A DNA stretch of 12,392 nucleotides from CALGLS01 sp964508085 (GCA_964508085.1 CAZDTI010000262.1:1-12392); one strand, 5' to 3'; counted from the first letter of the stretch, positions 1 through 6,492 are shown. Numbers and translations: made by a program. Notes: generated by a model from the sequence alone, not told the origin.

Positions 1-62
1 CAACTTTGGGTGTAGAAATAGACTTCGAGCATAAGACTCTGGAGGAGTCGCCCCATCATTAA
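1..62 (+). CDS. Possible 3' end of an upstream gene (partial)
   Basis: The frame with codons starting at base 3 is open from the window edge to a TAA at 60-62 and reads TLGVEIDFEHKTLEESPHH. This composition is plausible for a protein end. The alternative frames stop at 15 or 34 and look less protein-like. If the frame is real, its last codons are made of repeat copy A, which starts at 35, and the stop codon overlaps the first paired bases of the second hairpin. Too little is visible to name a product. The TAA at 32-34 in another frame, directly next to the repeat, is an alternative gene end. Confidence 0.28.
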   Translation, partial: TLGVEIDFEHKTLEESPHH

Positions 63-152
63 CCCCGAGCCACAGCTCGGGGTTAGAAAAACACTACATA
101 TCATGACTCTGGAAGAGTCAAACTCCACCCTTCGGGAGTAGCAACTCCCGAA
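35..152 (+). repeat. Structured tandem repeat, copy A (two box-plus-hairpin units)
   Basis: Unit 1 has a box at 35-49 (GACTCTGGAGGAGTC, a 6 bp stem with one T-G wobble and a GGA loop), an 11-base spacer, and a hairpin with arms 60-70 and 75-85 around loop CACA. Unit 2 has a perfect box at 105-119 (GACTCTGGAAGAGTC), an 11-base spacer starting AAACTCCAC, and a 9 bp hairpin with arms 131-139 and 144-152 around loop AGCA. A second copy with the same order and spacing lies at 10407-10529. Both hairpins share the core GAGY-NRCA-RCTC. The layout resembles REP/BIME-type intergenic repeats. No mobilising gene is visible, so mobility is inference. Confidence 0.88.
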
Positions 153-195
153 CACTGCAAAAGAGAATGACTCACAAACACAAGCAAATATAACC

Positions 196-717
196 ATGAT
201 ACTAAAAGAAACCCCTCGCCTCCTCCTTCGCCACTTCGAAATGAAAGATGCCGAAGCACTTTTTCAACTAGACTCAGACCCCGAAGTCCTAACTTACTTA
301 CACACCCCACCAGTAACTTCTATTGATGAAGTGAAAAAAGTCATCCGCAGAATCCAAGGGGAATATGAATCAGACGGTACTGCCCGATTGATCGTAGAAG
401 AAAAAGAAACAGGAGAAGCGATTGGTTGGGCAGGACTTAAATATATCAAAACAACGATCAACGGAATGACGAATTTCCACGATGTTGGTTATCGGTTTCG
501 AAAGCCTTTTTGGGGAAAAGGATATGGAACTGAAGCCGCAATTGCTTCTCTGGATTATGGTTTTGACGATCTAGGGTTGAAGAATATATACGCAATGGCG
601 GATGTCAACCACATTGTCTCCAACAAAATACTTACGAAAATAGGGATGACTAAAACGGGAACCTTTGACTATCAGGGCATTCCCCACAATTGTTATTGGA
701 TTGAACGTTCAATTTAG
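196..717 (+). CDS. GNAT-family N-acetyltransferase (RimJ/RimL-like)
   Basis: A 173-residue single-domain GNAT protein, which would transfer an acetyl group from acetyl-CoA to an amine, probably in the cytoplasm. The substrate cannot be read from the sequence. The N-terminus has the TPRLLLRHF strand (residues 6-14) typical of the RimJ/RimL-like acetyltransferase_3 group. Motif A, which holds the acetyl-CoA pyrophosphate, is at about 96-114, with FWGKGYGTEA fitting the Q/R-x-x-G-x-G/A pattern. The segment N-x-x-S-N-K-I-L-x-K-I-G-M (about 138-151) is the usual motif B region. The ATG at 196 starts directly before the conserved N-terminal strand, so the start is well placed. Copy A of the repeat ends 43 bases upstream. 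No clear Shine-Dalgarno site is present. The gene appears intact and of normal family length. Confidence 0.9.
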   Translation: MILKETPRLLLRHFEMKDAEALFQLDSDPEVLTYLHTPPVTSIDEVKKVIRRIQGEYESDGTARLIVEEKETGEAIGWAGLKYIKTTINGMTNFHDVGYRFRKPFWGKGYGTEAAIASLDYGFDDLGLKNIYAMADVNHIVSNKILTKIGMTKTGTFDYQGIPHNCYWIERSI

Positions 718-796
718 TTGCTACTTAGATCGTGAATTAAGTATTTTGAAGTTGAAATTGTAGCTAAAATTGAGATTAAAAGATTCTCCTTTTTCT

Positions 797-804
797 TACC
801 TTCG
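797..804 (+). promoter_or_regulatory. Candidate -7 promoter box for the flavoprotein gene
   Basis: TACCTTCG at 797-804 fits the Bacteroidota -7 consensus TAnnTTTG with one mismatch. It ends four bases before the ATG at 809, so the transcript would be leaderless or nearly so. A possible -33 TTG lies at 770-772, which gives a slightly long 24-base spacing. It supports the ATG at 809 over the upstream TTG at 770, because the box would otherwise be inside the coding sequence. Confidence 0.42.
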
Positions 805-808
805 CAGC

Positions 809-2020
809 ATGAAAGTAGCCATCATAGGAGGAGGAGCCGCAGGTTTTTTTGCGGCCTTGTCAGTTAAGGAGCACCATCCTTCAGCAGCGGTTGTTATTTT
901 GGAAAAGACAACAAAGCTGCTCTCCAAAGTTAAGATTTCTGGTGGTGGTCGATGTAATGTTACCAATGGAACAAAATCCATCAAAGACCTTTCTACAGCT
1001 TATCCCCGAGGAGAGAAAAAACTAAAAAGAGCCTTTCGAACTTTTAATACTCAACATACAATGGATTGGTTTGAATCCCGGGGCGTTCGCTTGATGACTC
1101 AGGAGGACAATTGTGTATTTCCAGTGGCTCAGGACTCTCAGGTCATTATTGATTGTTTCTTAAAGGAAAGTCGAAAGCTGGGTATAGTCATTCAAATGGG
1201 AAAGGGAGTCAAAGGGATTGAATTAATCGATAATCAATTGAAAATCAGTTATATAAAGAATCACGAACCGGAGTTTTTTGATAAGGTGGTTGTCGCTACA
1301 GGTGGTTCACCCAAACGATCGGGCCTAGAATGGCTGGAAGAAATGGGACATGAAATCGCTGATCCGGTTCCTTCCCTTTTTACTTTTAATATGCCGGCAG
1401 AATCCATTCGAGAACTAATGGGAATTGTCGTTGAAAAAACACTGGTCAGTATTCAAGGAACTAAGTTGAAATCAGACGGTCCCTTGCTAATCACTCACTG
1501 GGGAATGAGCGGCCCAGCGATCTTAAAGCTCTCTGCCTTCGGTGCTCGAATCCTCAGCGAAATGAACTATGAATGTAAAGCACAGGTGAATTGGGTGAAT
1601 GTCCAAAACAATGAAACGGTAATGGAGGAACTCAAGGGTATTGTAGCGGAGCATCCCCAAAAAATATTAGCAAACTATCGACCCTACTTATTGCCTGATC
1701 GTTTATGGCAATACCTTTTGGTAAAAACAGAATTACCCCAGAGAAAGAAATGGGGCGAACTTGGTAAAAAAGGACTGAACAAATTGATGACGGTTCTGAC
1801 TAATGATGTTTATCAAGTCAAAGGAAAGACGACTTTCAAAGAGGAGTTCGTAACTTGTGGTGGTATTAGTTTGTCCTCTATAGATTTTAAGACGATGGAA
1901 AGTCGAGCCGTTAAAAACTTGTACTTTGTAGGAGAATTGTTGGATGTCGATGGAATTACAGGAGGTTATAATTTTCAAGCAGCTTGGACGACTGGGTATA
2001 TTGCAGGGAAGTTGGGTTGA
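809..2020 (+). CDS. BaiN/HI0933-type FAD-dependent flavoprotein (NAD(P)/FAD oxidoreductase)
   Basis: A 403-residue cytoplasmic flavoprotein of the HI0933/YhiN family, which includes the bile-acid enzyme BaiN. Most members have no known substrate. The N-terminus MKVAIIGGGAAGFFAA is the Rossmann dinucleotide-binding fold. Family signatures follow in order: KISGGGRCNVTN (about 42-53), VVATGG (161-166), THWGMSGPAIL (229-239), TCGGIS (349-354) and the C-terminal FAD-binding block GELLDVDGITGGYNFQ (375-390). Length is normal for the family. A TTG at 770 would add 13 residues, but the ATG at 809 is preferred because the Rossmann strand begins there and a -7-like box precedes it. It lies 91 bases after the GNAT gene on the same strand, but a candidate promoter of its own argues against strict co-transcription. 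The physiological reaction is unknown. Confidence 0.93.
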   Translation: MKVAIIGGGAAGFFAALSVKEHHPSAAVVILEKTTKLLSKVKISGGGRCNVTNGTKSIKDLSTAYPRGEKKLKRAFRTFNTQHTMDWFESRGVRLMTQEDNCVFPVAQDSQVIIDCFLKESRKLGIVIQMGKGVKGIELIDNQLKISYIKNHEPEFFDKVVVATGGSPKRSGLEWLEEMGHEIADPVPSLFTFNMPAESIRELMGIVVEKTLVSIQGTKLKSDGPLLITHWGMSGPAILKLSAFGARILSEMNYECKAQVNWVNVQNNETVMEELKGIVAEHPQKILANYRPYLLPDRLWQYLLVKTELPQRKKWGELGKKGLNKLMTVLTNDVYQVKGKTTFKEEFVTCGGISLSSIDFKTMESRAVKNLYFVGELLDVDGITGGYNFQAAWTTGYIAGKLG

Positions 2021-2031
2021 AGAATTGAATA

Positions 2032-2069
2032 GCTTCTCGTCATCCTGAGTGAGGGCGGCGGAATCAGGA
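2032..2069. repeat. Short hairpin-forming sequence, possible degenerate dispersed repeat or terminator
   Basis: The sequence between the flavoprotein and barrel genes begins CTTCTCGTCATCCTGAG. It can fold with arms TCCTGA (2043-2048) and TCAGGA (2064-2069) around a 15-base GC-rich loop. From memory it resembles the GTCATCCTGAG-type short repeats that are frequent in Bacteroidota intergenic DNA. Only one copy is visible here, so this is a resemblance only. Its place 22 bases after the flavoprotein stop fits a terminator role, but there is no clear T-tract. Confidence 0.35.
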
Positions 2070-2106
2070 AATTTATCTAATCAACGGGTTTATTAATTCA
2101 ATTTTT

Positions 2107-2871
2107 ATGAAAGGCATAAACATAATTCTTATCATTTTTCTAAGTTCTCTAGCACATGTTGTCACTGCTCAAAATGACAGCAGTCTGAAAATCTATGGAA
2201 ATTTTCTTTATGCCGCCTCTAGTCAAACACCTACGCATTTTGACCATGACGATAATGCGCCTTTCCTATACAATCATTTAAGTTTCGCTTTCAGAAAAGA
2301 AAAGCCAACGCATTCCGATGAATTTGAATTGAAATTATTGTTTAAAAGCGAAGCTAGAGATAACCATCGGGTTACGCAGTTTGAGACGAGTTTTTCGTAT
2401 GAACGTGGCTATGAGTTGAAGAAGAAATTATTCAATGTATTTACGGTTCGTTTGGGAGGTGCTGCAAAGTTGTTTTATTTACGTGAGGATATTGACTCAA
2501 GAGAATTTAATCCGAGGCCCGTTTTAAATAATGTTGGAGGGATATGGGTCGGCCCATTTGCTCATTTGGAATTTGATATCACTGATCGCATCTATTTTGA
2601 TTTAAACACTTCACCATTTTCCGCTAATTTTACTATTAACGAAACTCGTGAGGAAATTTTAGCCCCCAACGGCGAATGGAGACAGTTCACAAGTACTGAC
2701 TTTGATTCCTATCTTTTTCAGGAGCGAATACTCCGGATTGGGGTAGGCTTTCGTCTGGGCTACATGGGAGGCGAAGATGAGGAAGATGAGTTGCAGCAAG
2801 AGTGGGACGAAAAACGGAAGAAAAAAGGAAAAGGTAAAAAGAAGAAAAGAAAGAAAAAAAGGAGAGGGTAG
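2107..2871 (+). CDS. Secreted, barrel-like protein with acidic-then-basic C-terminal tail
   Basis: The protein has 254 residues and I do not recognise a named family. Residues 1-21 form a typical signal peptide, with a hydrophobic stretch IILIIFLSSLAHVV and a likely cut after TA before QND. From about 27 to 220 it shows alternating hydrophobic and polar strands (for example FTVRLGGAAKLFYL, AHLEFDITDRIYFDL, RILRIGVGFRLGYM), as expected for an outer-membrane beta-barrel or similar beta-rich envelope protein. The last 33 residues are unusual: an acidic patch GGEDEEDE, then from 236 to 254 a tail of sixteen Lys or Arg and three Gly. The tail DNA is almost pure purine. The gene ends 7 bases before the convergent CotH-like gene. 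The tail may contact nucleic acid, lipid phosphates or peptidoglycan; this is inference. Function unknown. Confidence 0.78.
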   Translation: MKGINIILIIFLSSLAHVVTAQNDSSLKIYGNFLYAASSQTPTHFDHDDNAPFLYNHLSFAFRKEKPTHSDEFELKLLFKSEARDNHRVTQFETSFSYERGYELKKKLFNVFTVRLGGAAKLFYLREDIDSREFNPRPVLNNVGGIWVGPFAHLEFDITDRIYFDLNTSPFSANFTINETREEILAPNGEWRQFTSTDFDSYLFQERILRIGVGFRLGYMGGEDEEDELQQEWDEKRKKKGKGKKKKRKKKRRG

Positions 2872-2878
2872 ATAAGCC

Positions 2879-4096
2879 CTAGTTGACCATATTTTTTACT
2901 TTTTTCTCCCGTACTTCAAACATATGTCCAAGCTTGTCAACTGCGATCTGCCACTCCATCATTGATTCAGGCTGGCCATACTTTTTTATTTGTAAGGGCA
3001 TCGCTGTTCTGATATTTTCGAAATTGTTCTGCACAATTGTTTTGAATTTTTCATGATTAATGTCACCATTGTTTAGAAGTGTTTTGTAGCGATCCCAAAA
3101 CTGTTCTTGAAAATCCTCTTCTTCGTAAAAGGCAAAGAATAATTCAGAGATCATATTCTCTTTGTTTCCTTCAATAAAGGACAATGGTTTTCGATTAATA
3201 TCCACCCAATTGACGACGTCCAAATCAAAAAGAACAAATCTAAATTTTTGGTCTTCAACTGCATAGAACCGAACATTAGTATAGGGCCAGTCTACATTTG
3301 CGATGTAAGATTGGAAGACCATATAATCTATAAAGTTATCTAGGTCTATTTCTGATTTCAGATACTCAATGTCTTTTGCAGTGATTGCTTCTGCCAAAGC
3401 ATCGATACGATCAAAGTCCCCATCTTTTTTTACAAGCGCTGGATTTGAAATTTTTGCTAATGTTATATCGCTTTTGGATACGTCGTTGAGACCTGCCATG
3501 CCATTGGTATTCGCTTCGGTTCTAAGGTTGAGTAGGCCAAGAAACAATTCATTTACAAAAACTAGGGCAGGCTCTCCATAAGCAACTTCTAGATCTAGGC
3601 CAGCTTCAATGGCGAGTTGTGTATAAGATAAATCTTTCAACATTGTTTGCTTAAAATCATTACCTGAATTTCTCAGACGAATGGCCTTTATTTTATCCAA
3701 ATTATGATGAGGTAATACGACTGTAGGGTTAATCAACTTACGGCTTCGATTGTTATATTTTTTATCAAACTTGACGCCGATAGAACTCAAAGAAAAAGCT
3801 TTGGAATAATTTCCTTTTAGCTCTAATTCAACCAGCTCCTCGGAAATGACTAACTGCTTTGATCGGTAAAGCTCAAAGAAAGCTTCGATCTCTATTTCTT
3901 TCGAAGGTTGCTGATACATGCTGTCAAAAGTATTTTGGTCCACCTTGAGATTAACAATGGCTAAGTTTGTTTCTATTTCATTTAATGGTAAATCTATGTT
4001 AATGGTATCACTGAGTTGATCCAAGTTTTCATTGAATGTAGAGCAAGTACTTAAGAATAAAAAAAGAAGAAAAAGATGGTATTTATTTGGGGTCAT
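2879..4096 (-). CDS. CotH-kinase-family lipoprotein
   Basis: A 405-residue protein matching the CotH kinase fold, an atypical kinase family first known from Bacillus spore coats but also found as secreted proteins in non-sporulating bacteria. Diagnostic segments in order are IRLRNSGNDF (139-148), LVFVNELFLGLLNLRTE (178-194, the family's G-x-Y/L-x-L-x-E-like strand), FIDYMVFQSYIANVDWPYTNVRFY (255-278) and FVLFDLD (287-293). The last replaces the common PWDFD but keeps both Asp residues. The N-terminus has a hydrophobic stretch and LSTC with Cys at 18, a loose lipobox, so it is probably a lipid-anchored envelope protein. It starts 33 bases after the stop of the barrel gene at 4130-4693, which suggests one operon. 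The ATG at 4096 follows the sequence CACCCCAAAAG, also found before the barrel gene. The phosphorylated target is unknown. Confidence 0.82.
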   Translation of the reverse strand: MTPNKYHLFLLFLFLSTCSTFNENLDQLSDTINIDLPLNEIETNLAIVNLKVDQNTFDSMYQQPSKEIEIEAFFELYRSKQLVISEELVELELKGNYSKAFSLSSIGVKFDKKYNNRSRKLINPTVVLPHHNLDKIKAIRLRNSGNDFKQTMLKDLSYTQLAIEAGLDLEVAYGEPALVFVNELFLGLLNLRTEANTNGMAGLNDVSKSDITLAKISNPALVKKDGDFDRIDALAEAITAKDIEYLKSEIDLDNFIDYMVFQSYIANVDWPYTNVRFYAVEDQKFRFVLFDLDVVNWVDINRKPLSFIEGNKENMISELFFAFYEEEDFQEQFWDRYKTLLNNGDINHEKFKTIVQNNFENIRTAMPLQIKKYGQPESMMEWQIAVDKLGHMFEVREKKVKNMVN

Positions 4097-4129
4097 GTTT
4101 CTTTTGGGGTGTTTGTCGAGAAAGCTAAA

Positions 4130-4693
4130 TTAGATCTTATGTCTTAAGCCGAATAGGACTGCTGTTTTCGGATCATCTACAAAATAACCTTTTGGAATAT
4201 CTCTAAGTTCATAACTAAATCCAAAAGTAAGTGACCATTTGGGTTTCCAAAAGTACCTTCCTTCGCCAGTCAGACCTAACCTCCAAAAGTACTTTTCCCG
4301 AAAGTCAGAATCCAATACTTCTTTTGTATTTCGAAGTAGGAGTCCCGTGGCCACTCCCCATTTGTGGGATAGCTGATAGACAAGGTTTAAAGGCATTTGC
4401 ATTTTGAGGGTATGAGCGGTATATGAAAGTTCGCCCAGCTTTCCAGAGGAGAAGAGGTATCGACCGCCAAGTCCAATTTCTGAGTATATTTTTCTAAAGA
4501 GTCTAAATTGATAGGTAGTACTAAAATCAAAAATAGTAGAGTAAGCATTCTTTAGTTTATTGCCATTTAAGCTTATTGTCGGATTTAGCCCGAGGCCTGT
4601 GTTTGCTTGAAGATGAAAACCAGATTGTGCATTTCCAAATGGTAAAAATAATAAGATCAGGCTATAGAGTAAGTAGGGTTTTAGTCTTTTCAT
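4130..4693 (-). CDS. Small outer-membrane beta-barrel protein
   Basis: About 187 residues from the ATG at 4693. A GTG at 4720 would add nine residues (MTNPNHPKS) ahead of the signal peptide and is less likely. Residues 1-22 form a signal peptide (MKRLKPYLLYSLILLFLPFGNA) with a probable cut before QSG. The rest alternates aromatic and hydrophobic residues with polar ones and glycines (FHLQANTGLGLNPTI, IYSEIGLGGRYLF, WSLTFGFSYELRDI) and ends in VLFGLRHKI. This is the general pattern of 8- to 10-strand outer-membrane barrels in Bacteroidota. No specific family name can be given. It is followed after 33 bases by the CotH-like lipoprotein gene, so the two are probably made together and may act together at the outer membrane. 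Confidence 0.8.
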   Translation of the reverse strand: MKRLKPYLLYSLILLFLPFGNAQSGFHLQANTGLGLNPTISLNGNKLKNAYSTIFDFSTTYQFRLFRKIYSEIGLGGRYLFSSGKLGELSYTAHTLKMQMPLNLVYQLSHKWGVATGLLLRNTKEVLDSDFREKYFWRLGLTGEGRYFWKPKWSLTFGFSYELRDIPKGYFVDDPKTAVLFGLRHKI

Positions 4694-4719
4694 ACTTTTG
4701 GGGTGGTTGGGGTTAGTCA

Positions 4720-4748
4720 CAAAATACTATTGCCCTTATAACAACAAA
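4720..4748 (-). promoter_or_regulatory. Candidate -33/-7 promoter for the barrel-CotH operon
   Basis: Read on the - strand there is TTTG at 4748-4745, then 18 bases, then TATTTTG at 4726-4720. This is close to the Bacteroidota TTTG / TAnnTTTG pair, with the -7 box one base short. It lies 27 bases upstream of the chosen ATG at 4693. If the promoter is real, the GTG at 4720 cannot be the start, because that codon overlaps the -7 box. Confidence 0.4.
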
Positions 4749-4774
4749 TCCCCCTTCGTGTTGCGAAGGAGGAT
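4748..4774 (-). terminator. Candidate terminator hairpin after the first GEEISWGQR gene
   Basis: Arms at 4748-4758 and 4764-4774 pair over 11 positions with one C-A mismatch around a 5-base loop. The core is CCTTCG/CGAAGG. It lies 28 bases after the stop of the 4803-5588 gene, in the right place to end the glycan-locus transcript on the - strand, where ATTTGTTGTT follows. The opposite strand has a better T-run (TCGTTTTTATT), but no + strand gene ends nearby. Confidence 0.55.
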
Positions 4775-4802
4775 CGTTTTTATTCTAACAGGATAATATT
4801 TT

Positions 4803-5588
4803 TTAGTTTCTAACCGGCTCTACTTGCCCACTAACGGAAGTTTGTTCAGCAACCTTCCGCGCTCCAAACCACACAAAAGGCAGGAAGAATAATACCAAGG
4901 CAAAATTAAGCTCCTGTACCTCAGAAAGGGCTCTGGCAATCTCTTTGTCGTAAGCAGCCATTGGTTTGAAAATGAGATACAAAACGACATTCGCAACGAA
5001 CATAATTCCTAATTCCATAGTAGGAACGGGTAAATGAAAACGTTTCACTAAGTTACGAACGAAAGGAATGAATTTTACCGCTAGAGGTAAGAACAGCATG
5101 AAAGTGGTGAAGATGTAAATAAATATTCGCTTAGCGGTTAGGTGGAGCGCAAGCCCAGATTTACGATTACCATCTTCATCATAAAGATGCCAAAGCGCAT
5201 GGTTATGAAAGTTAATTTCTCCTTGCTGATTATCTTCTGCAATTCCTTCCGGTGTTTCGATACCAAAAATTCTTTGCCCCCAGCTGATCTCTTCTCCAAC
5301 AAGGAAAATGAACAATAAAGCTAATAACAAAAACCAAATTCGCTTAGTATAAGTATTATAGAAATTGGCTACCTCTTTCTTTGCAAAACTATTGTTACGG
5401 AAAAATAAAATGAAAAACAAAATAGCCGTAGCAAAGAAGAGTAGGGTACAGGTCCATTCCAAAATTCCATCTTCTTTAGCTAATTGTTTAAAAGTATGAT
5501 CGGGCAAAAAAAGCATCAAATAACCAAGTGCACAAATAAGAGTAACACCGATAGCAGTCCGTGGCCAATTGTTTATTAAATTTGACAT
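4803..5588 (-). CDS. Polytopic membrane protein with GEEISWGQR motif (paralogue 1)
   Basis: The protein has 261 residues and I cannot assign a named function. Six hydrophobic segments are visible at about 12-29, 45-63, 84-97, 152-172, 190-208 and 225-242. The most striking feature is GEEISWGQRIFG at 98-109, at the end of the third helix. After it comes a polar loop with QGEINFHNH (122-130), then TAKRIF (151-156). An EDGxxE motif is at 39-44. These same blocks occur in the adjacent gene at 5707-6474, so the two are paralogues from a duplication. Conserved charged and polar residues next to membrane helices suggest an enzyme or carrier rather than a scaffold (inference). It is the last gene of the glycan-locus set and is followed by a candidate terminator. 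The start is the ATG at 5588; the first helix begins soon after it. Confidence 0.85.
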   Translation of the reverse strand: MSNLINNWPRTAIGVTLICALGYLMLFLPDHTFKQLAKEDGILEWTCTLLFFATAILFFILFFRNNSFAKKEVANFYNTYTKRIWFLLLALLFIFLVGEEISWGQRIFGIETPEGIAEDNQQGEINFHNHALWHLYDEDGNRKSGLALHLTAKRIFIYIFTTFMLFLPLAVKFIPFVRNLVKRFHLPVPTMELGIMFVANVVLYLIFKPMAAYDKEIARALSEVQELNFALVLFFLPFVWFGARKVAEQTSVSGQVEPVRN

Positions 5589-5638
5589 AGTATGAAGTTT
5601 ATAAAATTCGTTATTTATTTTGACTACAATAGATTTTG

Positions 5639-5692
5639 TTTAGTACGCACGGACGGTCTTCCCTTTAGAAGCCAGAAGGTGCGCAGACTAAA
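5639..5692. repeat. Interrupted inverted repeat between the two paralogues
   Basis: TTTAGT (5639-5644) pairs with ACTAAA (5687-5692), CGCAC (5646-5650) with GTGCG (5679-5683), and CTTC (5658-5661) with GAAG (5675-5678). The result is one bulged hairpin in the 118-base gap. It is more GC-rich than its surroundings. Read on the - strand it could weaken transcription between paralogues or act as leader structure of the downstream gene. No T-tract makes it a convincing terminator. Confidence 0.45.
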
Positions 5693-5706
5693 TCGAAGTA
5701 GTTTGA

Positions 5707-6474
5707 TTACTTAGTATAATTCAATTTCAAATTTCCTTTCTTATTCATCAACCATACAAAAGGTACAAGGAATAGAATAAAGGCAAAGTTGAATTCCTCT
5801 ATCTCAGAGAGACCTCGCCCAGCACCATCCCAACCATGTCGTAATGGTTTGAAAGCTTTGAATAAAAGAATGTTTAGAATAAATAGAATACCTAGTTCAA
5901 TGGCTGGAACCGGAATGTATAATTTCTTAACTAAGTTCTTTACAAAAGGAATGAATTTTACAGCCAAGGGAAGTAGGAATAAGAATGATAAGAAGATGTA
6001 GACGAAAATTTTCTTAGCGGTAAACATCGCAGCAAGTCCTGTTTTTGCTACCTTCTCCTCTGCATCCATATCTGAAGAGTAGTGAGTCAGCCAGAACGAA
6101 TTATGAAGATTACTTTCTCCTTGTCTATTACCTGCAAAACCTTCCCAGCCAAAAAGTCGTTGCCCCCAGCTAATTTCTTCTCCCATTAAAATAAAGAAAA
6201 GTAGTGCTAAAAGAAGGAACCAAGTTCGTTTTCCTTTGGTGCTGAAAAACTCCCGGTCTCCACTATCAGCAAACTTATTCTCTTTCAAAAAAAGTATAAA
6301 AAACAGAATAGAACTTCCCAAAAAGAAAAGCGCTCCCGCTGTTTCAAAAGGTCCATCTTCGTTAGTCATTGGTCTAGAAATAGACTCGGGTAAAAACATT
6401 ACCATAAATGAAAAGAGACAAAACAAAAAGGCGTAAATATAGATTCTATTCTGTCGTGAAAATATTAAATCCAT
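5707..6474 (-). CDS. Polytopic membrane protein with GEEISWGQR motif (paralogue 2)
   Basis: A 255-residue integral membrane protein, the sister of the gene at 4803-5588; function unknown. It keeps the sister's blocks in the same order: EDGxxE at 39-44, LFLKENKFA (61-69), WFLLLALLF (85-93), GEEISWGQRLFG at 98-109 (the same numbering as the sister), QGESNLHNS (118-126), TAKKIF (152-157), LPLAVKFIPFVKNLVKK (168-184) and PVPAIELGILF (188-198). It differs mainly in the loop after the motif and at the C-terminus. The pattern of six helices is the same. Both E residues, W, Q, R and the HN pair are unchanged between copies, which marks them as probable functional residues. The GT4 gene ends 61 bases upstream. 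The start is the ATG at 6474. Confidence 0.85.
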   Translation of the reverse strand: MDLIFSRQNRIYIYAFLFCLFSFMVMFLPESISRPMTNEDGPFETAGALFFLGSSILFFILFLKENKFADSGDREFFSTKGKRTWFLLLALLFFILMGEEISWGQRLFGWEGFAGNRQGESNLHNSFWLTHYSSDMDAEEKVAKTGLAAMFTAKKIFVYIFLSFLFLLPLAVKFIPFVKNLVKKLYIPVPAIELGILFILNILLFKAFKPLRHGWDGAGRGLSEIEEFNFAFILFLVPFVWLMNKKGNLKLNYTK

Positions 6475-6492
6475 GTAGTAAGTATTTTTAGA

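Noticed and set aside
35..152. Copy A as a CRISPR or an attachment site
   Set aside because: The repeated boxes are short, the between-box segments are themselves structured and shared with copy B, and no integrase or cas gene is present.
4694..4720. GTG at 4720 as start of the barrel gene
   Set aside because: It would put nine polar residues before the signal peptide and would overlap the candidate -7 box. The ATG at 4693 starts the signal peptide directly.
4803..6474. Reading GEEISWGQR as the EExxxR motif of CPBP/CAAX-type membrane proteases
   Set aside because: The spacing is wrong (five residues between EE and R instead of three), and the second and third CPBP motifs were not found.
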